This document shows positions 7,822-16,275 of a DNA stretch of 56,007 bases, piece by piece. The notes beneath the pieces were generated by a model that was given only the letters and a program-made list of their open reading frames with translations, did no database searches and had not been told where the DNA came from. A program made the position numbers and the translations under genes. Every line of letters starts with the position of its first letter. The first letter of the stretch is position 1. Source of the DNA: Bacillota bacterium (GTDB lineage: Bacteria; Bacillota; Clostridia; Oscillospirales; Ruminococcaceae); contig JAKPUQ010000070.1 in assembly GCA_029572815.1 (NCBI GenBank), forward strand, positions 1 to 56,007, read 5' to 3'.

Positions 7822-9813
7822 TTATCTTATCTTTGAACCTACGGGAATGCTGTCATCAACGAAGATCACCTTTACTCCGTCGGGAGTATCTGCGGCGCAT
7901 ATCATTCCGTTGCTGTCAACACCTCTCAGCTTTACGGGCTTGAGGTTAGCGATGAGCTGTATCTTCTTGCCGATGAGGTCCTCGGGAGCGTAATACTGCG
8001 CGATTCCCGATACCACCTGACGTCCGCCCATGCCGTCGTCAAGCTGTAAGCACAGGAGCTTGTCGGACTTCTTTACCTTTTCGCAGGCAGTTACCTTTGC
8101 AACTCTTATCTCTACCTTGGCAAAGTCGTCAATGGTTATCTCGGGCTTCAGCTCTATCTTCTCAGGCTCGGCAGCTGCCTCGCCCTTTTCCTCTGAGGAG
8201 AGCTTTGCCTGAGCCTCAGCCATGTTCTTTGCAAGAATGGCGTTGAGCTCCTCTATCTCCTTGTCAACGTCTATTCTGGGGAAGAGTATCTCGCCCTTGT
8301 GAACGGTAACGTTCTCGGGAAGAACACCGAATACACCCAGCTTTTCGTACTCCACATCAGCTGCGGAAGCGCCTATCTGCTCCCAAACCTTAGGCATAAC
8401 AGTGGGCATGAAGGGTGCAAGGAGTGCAGATGTTACGCGGATAGCTTCAAGAAGATTATAGAGCACCGATGCCAGACGAGCCTTCTTTGTGTCGTCCTTG
8501 CCCAGCTTCCAGGGCTCGGTCTCGTCGATGTACTTGTTAGCGCGGTCAACTACCTTGAATATCTCCTCAAGAGCCTGCTTCAGCTTTGTCTCGTCGATGT
8601 ACTTGTCCACCTCGGGGAGGAGACCTGTTACAACAGCCCTGAACTCCTCGTCAAGGGCATCGCCCTCACGCTCTGAGGGGATAGTGCCGCCGAAATATTT
8701 GTCAACCATGGCAACTGTACGTGAAACAAGGTTTCCGAAGCCGTTGGCAAGGTCGGAGTTTATGCGGTTTATCATTATCTCGTTTGAGAATAAGCTGTCT
8801 GCTCCAAGAGCCATCTCACGGAGGATATGGTATCTTATGGAGTCCTGACCGTATCTCTCACCGAGAACGAATGGGTCTACAACATTGCCCAGTGATTTTG
8901 ACATCTTCTCACTCTCACCGTTCTTGCCTGCCATGGTTATCCAGCCGTGAACAGCAAGGTGCTTGGGCAGGGGCAGGTCAAGTGCCATGAGCATTGCAGG
9001 CCAGATGATAGCGTGGAAACGCATGATATCCTTTGCTACCATGTGAACATCGGCAGGCCAGTACTTCTCATAGTCATTGTGTGCGGAGTTCTCATAGCCG
9101 AGAGCTGTGATATAGTTTGAAAGAGCGTCTATCCATACATATACAACGTGCTTGTCGTCAAAGGATACGGGCACGCCCCACTTGAAAGTCGTTCTTGAAA
9201 CGCAGAGGTCCTCCAGACCGGGCTTGATGAAGTTGTTTACAAGTTCAACGGCTCTTGTCTTGGGACGGAGATAATCTGTCTCAAGAAGAAGCTTCTCGAT
9301 GCGCTCTGCAAAGGGAGACATCTTGAAGAAGTAAGCTTCCTCCTTAGCGTACTTTACGGGTCTGTGACATTCGGGACAGCAGCCGTTCTCGTCCAGCTGA
9401 GAATCAGTCCAGAAGCTCTCGCAGGGAGTACAGTACTTGCCGGAGTATTCGCCCTTGTAGATATAGCCCTTGTCGTAGAGAGCCTTGAATATCTTCTGAA
9501 CGGCTTCCACATGGTAGTCGTCGGTAGTTCTGATATATCTGTCGTAGGAGATGTTCATATATTTCCACAGGCTCTTGAACCTGTCAACGATAACGTCAAC
9601 GTACTCCTTGGGAGTCACGCCCTGCTCGGCAGCCTTCTGCTCTATTTTCAGACCGTGCTCGTCAGTACCTGTGAGGAACATTACGTCATAGCCCTGCATT
9701 CGCTTATAACGGGCGATAGAATCGCAGGCAACTGTTGTATAGCAGTGGCCTATATGGGGATTGCCCGATGGGTAATAGATAGGCGTAGTGATGTAAAAGG
9801 GTCTTTTTGACAT
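7822..9813 (-). CDS. metG: methionyl-tRNA synthetase
   Basis: Charges tRNA-Met in the cytoplasm. Class I signatures are present: PSGNPHIGH near residue 20 and SEKMSKSLGN (KMSKS loop) near 310. A zinc knuckle CTPC...CPEC lies in the connective peptide, and an anticodon-binding helical domain follows. The C-terminus carries an EMAP/Trbp111-type tRNA-binding OB domain (VEIRVAKV ... NLKPVKLRGVDSNGM). The 663-residue length suits the dimeric, OB-tailed form. I start at ATG 9813 (MSKRPFYITTP), preceded by TTGGAGC; the frame stays open to 9990, but that extension crosses the promoter and is not MetRS-like. Downstream it ends at a bidirectional terminator. Confidence 0.97.
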   Translation of the reverse strand: MSKRPFYITTPIYYPSGNPHIGHCYTTVACDSIARYKRMQGYDVMFLTGTDEHGLKIEQKAAEQGVTPKEYVDVIVDRFKSLWKYMNISYDRYIRTTDDYHVEAVQKIFKALYDKGYIYKGEYSGKYCTPCESFWTDSQLDENGCCPECHRPVKYAKEEAYFFKMSPFAERIEKLLLETDYLRPKTRAVELVNNFIKPGLEDLCVSRTTFKWGVPVSFDDKHVVYVWIDALSNYITALGYENSAHNDYEKYWPADVHMVAKDIMRFHAIIWPAMLMALDLPLPKHLAVHGWITMAGKNGESEKMSKSLGNVVDPFVLGERYGQDSIRYHILREMALGADSLFSNEIMINRINSDLANGFGNLVSRTVAMVDKYFGGTIPSEREGDALDEEFRAVVTGLLPEVDKYIDETKLKQALEEIFKVVDRANKYIDETEPWKLGKDDTKKARLASVLYNLLEAIRVTSALLAPFMPTVMPKVWEQIGASAADVEYEKLGVFGVLPENVTVHKGEILFPRIDVDKEIEELNAILAKNMAEAQAKLSSEEKGEAAAEPEKIELKPEITIDDFAKVEIRVAKVTACEKVKKSDKLLCLQLDDGMGGRQVVSGIAQYYAPEDLIGKKIQLIANLKPVKLRGVDSNGMICAADTPDGVKVIFVDDSIPVGSKIR

Positions 9814-9877
9814 AAAAATCGCTCCAATCTGAGTGTAAGAATTCCCGTTTCCGAATGAAAGAAAAGGGTTATCTATT

Positions 9878-9906
9878 ATTATAGCACAGAATATTGAAAA
9901 ATGCAA
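9878..9906 (-). promoter_or_regulatory. metG promoter
   Basis: Minus strand TTGCAT (9906-9901), 17-bp spacer, TATAAT (9883-9878), giving a leader of about 60 nt before metG. I see no T-box there. Confidence 0.7.
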
Positions 9907-9996
9907 GGTGCGCGGCGAAATCGGCGTGCAGGTGTTTCTACGGAATATATCACAGGCTGAAATTAACGTAATTCTGTGAATTAAATCCATATTCCG

Positions 9997-10025
9997 TTGA
10001 CATTGGCGATTTTTTATTATATAAT
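9997..10025 (+). promoter_or_regulatory. promoter of dockerin gene
   Basis: TTGACA (9997-10002), 17-bp spacer, TATAAT (10020-10025): a full-consensus promoter for the gene at 10070. Confidence 0.8.
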
Positions 10026-10069
10026 GAAGTTACATTAAATCTATGGACGTTAAAGGAGGCATAGTCATT

Positions 10070-10771
10070 ATGAACATAAAGAGAATATTAACAGGGGTTT
10101 TGGCGGGTGCTTTCCTGACAACCATGACCGCTTTCACGGCAGCAGCTGCTTCTGAGACAGACGGCATAAAGCTGGGCGACCCTACAGGCGACGGAAAGAT
10201 AAACGCAGTAGACGCCTCAAACATACTCAGCCTGTATGCAGATGTATCCGTGGGTGCAGCAGAGCTCAATGATGAGCTTATCAGTATCTGTGACGTCAAC
10301 AAGGACGGCAGCATTAATGCCGTGGACGCTTCGCTGGTGCTTTCATATTACGCAGCTCTCGTAACTGACGAGACTGATCAGGAGCTGGAGGATTTCATCT
10401 CCTCACTTATCACAGATGTTACTGATTATTTCGGCATTGATCCCGATAAGTGGTCGACAGAACCAATAGAACTGTCTGATAATCCATGGGGATTGAAAAT
10501 TGATCCGGAAACCGGCGAGCTGAGCGGGGAAATTGATAATTGGTATCTCTGGGATACTGATTCCGAACTCACAGAAGAAGATCTTGAAGCAATTGATCCC
10601 TGGGATCCATGGAATCCATGGAATCCGTGGAATCCGTGGAATCCCTATAACGATCCTGATTCTGTGCTCCCGGAAGATGGAATAAATCCCTGGGAGCCCT
10701 GGAAAGTTGACTGGAATATCTATGATACAGTAGATGAACAGGCGGAAGCCATTGTTCAGGGAGAGGAATAA
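10070..10771 (+). CDS. secreted dockerin protein with Trp-Asn-Pro repeats
   Basis: The 233-residue product has a signal peptide (residues 1-26, cut near TAAAAS), then immediately a dockerin with two calcium-loop repeats, GDPTGDGKINAVDASNIL and CDVNKDGSINAVDASLVL, so the docking module is N-terminal. The remaining ~140 residues are acidic, with no catalytic domain I know. Near the C-terminus is a run of DPW/NPW tripeptides (about 10598-10647) made by five 9-bp units, plus a second PWEPW. I start at ATG 10070 with AAAGGAGG 8 bp upstream. It would be exported and bound to a cohesin on a scaffoldin; the Trp-rich part could bind carbohydrate or protein (inference). Strong promoter at 9997 and a terminator at 10816 make it monocistronic. 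Confidence 0.8.
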   Translation: MNIKRILTGVLAGAFLTTMTAFTAAAASETDGIKLGDPTGDGKINAVDASNILSLYADVSVGAAELNDELISICDVNKDGSINAVDASLVLSYYAALVTDETDQELEDFISSLITDVTDYFGIDPDKWSTEPIELSDNPWGLKIDPETGELSGEIDNWYLWDTDSELTEEDLEAIDPWDPWNPWNPWNPWNPYNDPDSVLPEDGINPWEPWKVDWNIYDTVDEQAEAIVQGEE

Positions 10772-10815
10772 GCTTCAGTACATCATAATATTGCAAAAAC
10801 GAATAAAAACACAAA

Positions 10816-10839
10816 AAAAGCCCGCTTATGCGGGCTTTT
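10816..10839 (+). terminator. terminator after the Trp-Asn-Pro dockerin gene
   Basis: Perfect 10-bp stem with TTAT loop (10816-10825 with 10830-10839); A-rich 5' arm and T-rich 3' arm, so it could act both ways. Confidence 0.7.
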
Positions 10840-10914
10840 CGCGGCTTAATGACAGCAGCTGCGCTAAATCGGGAAATAACACCGATATGTAATCTAATGT
10901 CATTATTTTTTTAC

Positions 10915-10943
10915 TTGACATATTTTACCGTATGACTTATAAT
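10915..10943 (+). promoter_or_regulatory. full-consensus promoter of the hairpin-string RNA
   Basis: TTGACA (10915-10920), exactly 17 bp, TATAAT (10938-10943). The predicted start is near 10950, immediately before the first hairpin, and there is no open reading frame until 11227. Confidence 0.85.
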
Positions 10944-10949
10944 TAATGT

Positions 10950-11170
10950 AAACTCAATAACCGCCTTTAGGCGGTTATTGCCCCGAACTGAGTTCGGGGA
11001 GCGCAAATCCTTTATAATTTGAGGAATTTGCGCATTACATTTCTTTATGTTATGCTCATTTTGCCCTAATGGGCAAAACAAAGTGCAAGAAAAAACAGGA
11101 TTATTTTTCCTTGCACTTTGATAACAAAAAATTGGCTTTTAAAAGCTATATAAAGCCAATTTTTTGTTAT
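10950..11170 (+). ncRNA. candidate structured RNA: six consecutive hairpins ending in a terminator
   Basis: Nearly every base can be placed in a stem. H1 11 bp perfect (10955-10965/10970-10980, TTTA loop); H2 8 bp (10981-10988/10992-10999); H3 8 bp plus 3 bp (11001-11008/11026-11033); H4 8 bp perfect (11059-11066/11071-11078, TAAT loop); H5 11 bp perfect plus five A-T pairs past a bulge (11079-11094/11104-11120); H6 19 bp perfect (11121-11139/11152-11170) whose 3' arm ends in T6, an intrinsic terminator. ATGTAA (10946-10951) can pair with TTACAT (11035-11040) to close H1-H3, and AACTCA (10951-10956) can pair with TGAGTT inside H2, an alternative fold. I match it to no RNA class I know. It could be a free small RNA or an attenuating leader for the gene at 11227. 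Confidence 0.65.
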
Positions 11171-11226
11171 TGAGCAGACATTAATTATTACAGCATAAGC
11201 CCCAATACTACTACAGGAGGGATTTC

Positions 11227-12741
11227 ATGAAATGCTATAAATGCGGAAGCGAACTGCCCGATGACGCACAGTTCTGTACTGAATGCGGCGCCTCGCTGAA
11301 TAATGAGGAAGCTCACAGCGTTCATATCGATGACGAGCCCACCTCTATACTGCCCCACCTTGAAGAAGTCATCGCCGATAACGAGGAGGCTCTCAGCCTT
11401 ACTCAGGAGCAGGCTCAGCTTCTTGAGGATGAGCCCACCGAGATACTCAGCACAGCTGATACGGTGGTAATACCCGAGGCTGAACCCATACCGCCTGCGG
11501 AGAATATTTTTGACAAGCCCGCGAGCTTTCCAAAGCAGGAGGAGGCTCCAGAGCCGCCTGTGAACGGTGCTCCCGACAGTCTCAATGATAACAGTGACAC
11601 CATGAAGATACCCATTCAGAACGAGCCCTACAGCTCCTACAACGTACACGCCAACCAGTTTGCGGGAAATGAAAGCAGCCCCCGGAACGGCAGCTTTCCT
11701 CCTCCGCCTGTGTATTCAGCACAGCAGCAGGCTCCCGTACAGCCCGCGCCTATGCCACAGTCGGCTCCCATGCCTCAGTCAGCGCCTGCACCAATGCCTG
11801 CACAGACTGAGTCAAAGCCCAAGGCAAAGGCAAAGGTAGGCGGCGGACGGGTATTCGGTGCCTCACTGGTGACCATATTCACTATAATATTCCTGCTGCT
11901 CCTCAGCTTCCTCACCGCAGTAAAGGTGGGAGCAAACGGCAGCATCATCAGACGCAGAGCCGAGAAGCTGGACGCCGATACTACTCTCACAGCACATTTT
12001 GACGGCAAGGAGATGTCAAAGACTCTCTATGATTCTCTGGGCTTCAGGACAGCAACAAAGGGAGCTGCCGATGAAGCGGGCTTCAAGAGATATATGCTGG
12101 ATACTGATTTTCGTCAGTATGCAGGCGAAGTCGCAGAGGGCTATCTTGACTACATAGTTGACGGCGAGGGCGGTGACCCGTCCATAACTGCCGAGGACTT
12201 CGTTAATGACTTTATCAGAGGAAACAAGGACGCTGCCAAAAAGGAGTTCGACTATGAGCTTACAGAAGAGAATTATGACCTCCTCCAGAAAAATCTGGAA
12301 AAGGACAAGTTCTCTGACACCATGAGTGTTAAGGAGTGGAGCAGGAAGCTTGGCTTTGACGTGAACAATGTAAGCTACGCGACCTCATTCATCACTATCG
12401 GTATCCTCGGTGCGCTCTTCCTGCTGTTCCTCATCTGGATAGCCGCCATCGTGAGAAGACGTGCAAGATTTGTCACAGGCTTCTACGGTACCATATTCAC
12501 CTTTGTCGGACTTATCGTGTTCCTGGCGGGACTTATCGTTATCGTAGGCTCAGCAATAGGCTTCACCTTCACACATAACGTGTGCTTCTACCTGACAGAG
12601 AGTCTGCTGCTGCCCTTCTCGGTAATGCTTATCGCAATAGGCGCAGCGGAGCTTATAATAGGCTTCTGCTTCAGAAAGACCAAAAAGGGACTGAAGAAGA
12701 AGGAGAGAAAGGCTGCCGCAGCAATGGCATCAGCACAGTAA
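11227..12741 (+). CDS. zinc-ribbon membrane protein of unknown function
   Basis: The 504-residue protein opens with a zinc ribbon, CYKCG ... CTECG (residues 3-21), typical of the N-terminal treble-clef ribbon of many Firmicute membrane proteins. A long Pro/Gln/Glu-rich linker (about 30-200, with PQSAPMPQSAP) leads to a first membrane span (about 213-235), a mostly acidic exterior segment of roughly 155 residues, then three more spans (about 395-418, 425-448, 460-485) and a very basic C-terminus. ATG 11227 has CAGGAGGG 6 bp upstream. Function is unknown; sensing or protein assembly at the membrane is possible. It lies just after the hairpin-string RNA, whose terminator ends 56 bp before this start. 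Confidence 0.7.
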   Translation: MKCYKCGSELPDDAQFCTECGASLNNEEAHSVHIDDEPTSILPHLEEVIADNEEALSLTQEQAQLLEDEPTEILSTADTVVIPEAEPIPPAENIFDKPASFPKQEEAPEPPVNGAPDSLNDNSDTMKIPIQNEPYSSYNVHANQFAGNESSPRNGSFPPPPVYSAQQQAPVQPAPMPQSAPMPQSAPAPMPAQTESKPKAKAKVGGGRVFGASLVTIFTIIFLLLLSFLTAVKVGANGSIIRRRAEKLDADTTLTAHFDGKEMSKTLYDSLGFRTATKGAADEAGFKRYMLDTDFRQYAGEVAEGYLDYIVDGEGGDPSITAEDFVNDFIRGNKDAAKKEFDYELTEENYDLLQKNLEKDKFSDTMSVKEWSRKLGFDVNNVSYATSFITIGILGALFLLFLIWIAAIVRRRARFVTGFYGTIFTFVGLIVFLAGLIVIVGSAIGFTFTHNVCFYLTESLLLPFSVMLIAIGAAELIIGFCFRKTKKGLKKKERKAAAAMASAQ

Positions 12742-12760
12742 GACAGAGTAATATTTATCG

Positions 12761-12798
12761 GGCACTTCTGCCTGTTCCGGGCGGAAGTGTCTTTTTTT
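12761..12798 (+). terminator. terminator after the zinc-ribbon gene
   Basis: Stem around GCACTTCTGCC / GGCGGAAGTGT (12762-12791), then seven T (12792-12798). Confidence 0.8.
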
Positions 12799-12851
12799 AT
12801 CCCCCGGCGCACCGAGGCACGGGATAAGCCGAAAACTCCGCAAGTATTGAA

Positions 12852-12880
12852 TTGACACGGGAGCGCTTATAGGGTAAAAT
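12852..12880 (+). promoter_or_regulatory. promoter of the GH9 cellulase gene
   Basis: TTGACA (12852-12857), 17-bp spacer, TAAAAT (12875-12880), about 40 bp before the GH9 start. Confidence 0.75.
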
Positions 12881-12919
12881 AAAAATACAGAAATATATCC
12901 TGTGAAAGGAATGATACTG

Positions 12920-15283
12920 ATGAGAATAGTGAAAAAAATATCGGCGCTGGCAGCTGCGGCGGTCACGGCACTCTCTGCGGTGCCATGTACCTTCACGGCA
13001 GACGCTGCGGCGACTCCCTACAAGGCGGACTATGAGGAGACCGACAACAACTGGGCAAAGGTGCTGCAGTACACTCTCCACTTCTATGATGCAAATATGT
13101 GCGGCACTGACGTCACAGGCAAGAGCAGGTTCAGCTGGAGGGGCAACTGCCATGTCTATGACTCAAAGGTGCCCATGCACCCCATAGATGATAACCACAC
13201 AGGTGTGAATATGTCTGAGAGCTTCATGGAGAAGTACAAGGATATACTGGACCCGGACGGTGACGGATATATCGACGTTTCAGGCGGCTTCCACGATGCG
13301 GGCGACCACGTTAAGTTCGGACTTCCCGAGGCTTATGCCGCTTCTGTTGTGTCCTGGGGCTACTATGAATTCCGGCAGGCTTACGAGGAGACAGACCAGG
13401 CTGAGCACGTTGAGACCATATGCCGCCATTTCTGCGATTACTTCATGCGCAGTACCTTCCGCGACGATAAGGGCGATGTCATAGCCTTCTGCTATCAGGT
13501 GGGCGACGGCTCCGTAGACCACGAATACTGGCAGTCTCCGGAGATAGACGCAATGGGACGCCCTGCATTCTTCGCCACATCGTCCCTGCCCACTACCGAC
13601 GATGTTTCGGAAAGTGCGGCGGCTCTGGCTATAAACTACCTTAATTTCAAGGAGACAGACCCTGAGTACGCAAAAAAGTGTCTGGACTACTCCAAGGCGC
13701 TCTTTGACTTTGCAAACAAGAACGAGAAGAAGGTGGGGGCAGGCGGTGACGGACCTGCCAGCTTCTATACCTCAAGCAAGTGGGAGGACGACTTCTGCTT
13801 CGCCGCAGGCTGGCTCTACCTCATAACCAAGGACCACGATTACCTTGAAGCCTGCGAGAAATATATCGACTATTATGCGCCTCCCGGATATGTTCTCTGC
13901 TGGAACGATATGTGGAACGGCGTGGGACTGGTATTCGGCAGGATACAGGACATCTACCCTGAGGTCTGCGCCGAGACCCGTGACGCAAGAGGCTATAACC
14001 AGTATGAGGTGCTGGACTTCTGGAAGATGCAGGCAAAGGCTCTCAATGAGGTAACATCAGGCAAGAAGGGCGAGATCTCTCCCGGAGGCTATCTCTACCT
14101 TGACAAGTGGGGAAGCGCAAGATACAACACTGCGGTGCAGTTCACGGCTCTGGTATACGATAAGTACAACAAGGGCAAGGACAAGTACAACGAGAAAAAT
14201 CCCGACTACACCTTTACGGACTGGGCTATCGGTCAGATGGAATACATCATCGGCGACAACCCTCTGGGCAGGTGCTATATCGTTGGCTACGGCGAAAATG
14301 CAGTAAAGAACCCCCATCACCGTGCGGCTTCGGGACTTACAATGGCTGAGGATACCGCTCCTCAGAAGCACGTTCTATACGGCGCTCTGGCAGGCGGTCC
14401 CGACGCAAAGGACCAGCACGTTGACCTCACCAAGGACTGGATATACAACGAGGTAACCATCGACTACAACGCAGCAATCGTGGGCGCTGCAGCAGGTATG
14501 TATCTCGCTAAGAATGACGGCACCATGAAGCCCGAGGCAGACTTCCCGCCCGCAGAGAAGGCTGACGATACACAGCTCTTCTCGGGAGATGATTTCTATG
14601 TGGCAGGCTATTGCTCAGACGCTCCCGAAAAGACAGGTGCAGGCGTAACAAAGCTGACCTTCTTTGTGAAGACCGATTCCCTTGAGCCCCATGAGGATAT
14701 CTCAATACGCTATTACTTCAGCATAGAGGAGTTCGACAAGAAGGAGATACCAGGCAGCTTCGTGCTCCAGAAGACCTATGATCAGGTGGAGACCGAGGTC
14801 ACAGGCAAAGCGGCAGTGCTGTCACAGCCGAAGCAGTACAAGGACGACATCTACTACATCGAGATATCGTGGCCTGAGTACGCCATTGCCAACTCAAACA
14901 AGAAGTATCAGCTCATCATCGGAAATTATTACGGCGAGAACTGGGACTCCTCCAATGACTGGAGCAAGAAGGGCATGATAGACCTTACCAAGGAGGGCGA
15001 GGACTATGACAACATCGTCAGCGGCGTAGAGTTTGCACAGCGCTGTGAGAACGTGTGTGTCTACGCTGACGGAAAGCTCGTCGGCGGCACTGAGCCCGAC
15101 GGCACAAAGCCTCCGAAGGTGTACAAGGTGGCACAGCTGGTAAGACTGAGAAGGATGCTTCTCGGACTTGACCCCTTCGCCTCTGAGGAGGTGGCGATGC
15201 AGTTCGACTTCAACAGCGACGGAAATGTTGACGTCTATGACGAGGTGGAGCTGAGAAAGCTCCTGGTATCGCAGGCAAAGTAA
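12920..15283 (+). CDS. GH9 endoglucanase with CBM3-like module and dockerin
   Basis: Secreted cellulase, 787 residues. A signal peptide (about 1-29) precedes the GH9 (alpha/alpha)6 barrel: the Asp-containing motif GGFHDAGDHVKFG near residue 125, the His motif NPHHR near 464, and NEVTIDYNA near 510 with the catalytic Glu. A beta-sandwich at about 548-730 ends with VYADGKLVGGTEP, as in CBM3c modules fused to processive GH9 enzymes. The C-terminus is a dockerin (about 731-787): the second repeat FDFNSDGNVDVYDEVELRKLL is canonical, the first (AQLVRLRRMLLG) has lost its calcium loop in visible form. ATG 12920 is chosen because AAAGGA lies 9 bp upstream; the GTG at 12902 would precede the ribosome site. 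It has its own promoter and terminator. Confidence 0.93.
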   Translation: MRIVKKISALAAAAVTALSAVPCTFTADAAATPYKADYEETDNNWAKVLQYTLHFYDANMCGTDVTGKSRFSWRGNCHVYDSKVPMHPIDDNHTGVNMSESFMEKYKDILDPDGDGYIDVSGGFHDAGDHVKFGLPEAYAASVVSWGYYEFRQAYEETDQAEHVETICRHFCDYFMRSTFRDDKGDVIAFCYQVGDGSVDHEYWQSPEIDAMGRPAFFATSSLPTTDDVSESAAALAINYLNFKETDPEYAKKCLDYSKALFDFANKNEKKVGAGGDGPASFYTSSKWEDDFCFAAGWLYLITKDHDYLEACEKYIDYYAPPGYVLCWNDMWNGVGLVFGRIQDIYPEVCAETRDARGYNQYEVLDFWKMQAKALNEVTSGKKGEISPGGYLYLDKWGSARYNTAVQFTALVYDKYNKGKDKYNEKNPDYTFTDWAIGQMEYIIGDNPLGRCYIVGYGENAVKNPHHRAASGLTMAEDTAPQKHVLYGALAGGPDAKDQHVDLTKDWIYNEVTIDYNAAIVGAAAGMYLAKNDGTMKPEADFPPAEKADDTQLFSGDDFYVAGYCSDAPEKTGAGVTKLTFFVKTDSLEPHEDISIRYYFSIEEFDKKEIPGSFVLQKTYDQVETEVTGKAAVLSQPKQYKDDIYYIEISWPEYAIANSNKKYQLIIGNYYGENWDSSNDWSKKGMIDLTKEGEDYDNIVSGVEFAQRCENVCVYADGKLVGGTEPDGTKPPKVYKVAQLVRLRRMLLGLDPFASEEVAMQFDFNSDGNVDVYDEVELRKLLVSQAK

Positions 15284-15296
15284 ACAGTAATTAAGA

Positions 15297-15321
15297 AAGG
15301 CTCCCCGAGGGGAGCCTTTTT
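15297..15321 (+). terminator. terminator of the GH9 gene
   Basis: 10-bp stem (15297-15306 with 15309-15318) followed by T5. Closely related in sequence to the terminator at 16245. Confidence 0.8.
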
Positions 15322-15347
15322 GTATGTGCAATAATATTATTCAGTGA

Positions 15348-16055
15348 TTACTTGTCAAATCTTGTGATCTGGTTGCTGATATACTTGAGGTGGAGAGCTA
15401 CGTCACTGGTATCAACATCACCGTCATTGTCGATATCCATCTGGTACTTCTTAACTGTGTTGCCCCAGATGCTTAATACAGAGTTGTAACCATAAGAGCT
15501 GATACCAAACTGGTTTACAGCATACTCGAGGATAGAATAATCATATCCGTCGATGATAAGGTCTCCGTTAAGGTCGCCTACGAGGAAAGCAGCGCAGTCA
15601 AGATAGTCAGGATTGCAATTGTTTGAATAGTAGATGCTGTTGTATGACTGCCGTCCGTTTGCCTTGTATGCACGGCAGGTACCGAAGCTGTCAGCGTAAT
15701 CAGCAGGATTCTCGGAATAAGCTGATACTGAGAGGAAAGGACCGCTGAGACGTGTCTTTGCAGTTACAGTGCCTCCACAGCTGTAATATGAATCGCCAGC
15801 GCTGCCGCCGCCTGCGATAGTTGCCTGATTACCGATAAGATTATAGAAAGGTACAGAATCGTGATACTTTCTTACTGCGAAAGAGAATTCAAATCTCTTT
15901 ACGTTAGCTGAGCCGTCTGCCCAGTATACCTGTCTGAATGTATAGCGTGCATTAGCGCTTGCTGCTGCGTTTGCAGAGAGTGCGTTTGCCATAGGAGCAG
16001 CGCACATAGCTGCAGCGGAGATTGTTGCTGCGATCTTTTTGAAAATGTGTTTCAT
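15348..16055 (-). CDS. secreted dockerin protein, unknown N-terminal domain
   Basis: The 235-residue product carries a signal peptide (about 1-32, ending in LSANAAAS), an unassigned domain of about 130 residues rich in Tyr, Ser and Asn, and a C-terminal dockerin with two calcium repeats: VGDLNGDLIIDGYDYSILEY (about 162-181) and MDIDNDGDVDTSDVALHLKY (about 206-225), separated by an unusually long insert. The unknown region holds two Cys pairs that could form disulfides outside the cell. It is convergent with the GH9 gene, and a cellulosome role, perhaps in carbohydrate binding, is inferred only from the dockerin. Upstream 16056-16244 contains no other gene. Confidence 0.78.
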   Translation of the reverse strand: MKHIFKKIAATISAAAMCAAPMANALSANAAASANARYTFRQVYWADGSANVKRFEFSFAVRKYHDSVPFYNLIGNQATIAGGGSAGDSYYSCGGTVTAKTRLSGPFLSVSAYSENPADYADSFGTCRAYKANGRQSYNSIYYSNNCNPDYLDCAAFLVGDLNGDLIIDGYDYSILEYAVNQFGISSYGYNSVLSIWGNTVKKYQMDIDNDGDVDTSDVALHLKYISNQITRFDK

Positions 16056-16244
16056 AGTTTTAATATCCTTTGTAAATTTATTATTGAGTAGTCGACCGCT
16101 CTGTTATTTATTATACAATTTTATGTGACAATAACGTGACGTTTTCGTGTGATATTCAAATGCGGGCATAGAAAAAAACAGAGGACTTGCTGCTCATTTG
16201 CAGCGAAGGGTACATAGCACAATGCTTTTTTCTACTTGAGGTAT

Positions 16245-16275
16245 AAAAAAGGCTCCGCGAGGGGAGCCTTTTTTC
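16245..16275. terminator. terminator at the 3' end of the CDF operon
   Basis: Stem AAAAAAGGCTCC / GGGAGCCTTTTTT around 16245-16274, A-rich on the left, so it works for the leftward operon. Its right edge overlaps the stop of the CDF gene. Confidence 0.7.

Noticed and set aside
9814-9990. N-terminal extension of methionyl-tRNA synthetase
   Set aside because: Crosses a good promoter, lacks family similarity, and ATG 9813 has a proper ribosome site.
16056-16244. Second small RNA upstream of the 15348 dockerin gene
   Set aside because: No consensus promoter with proper spacing and only weak stems; I see just an ordinary upstream region.
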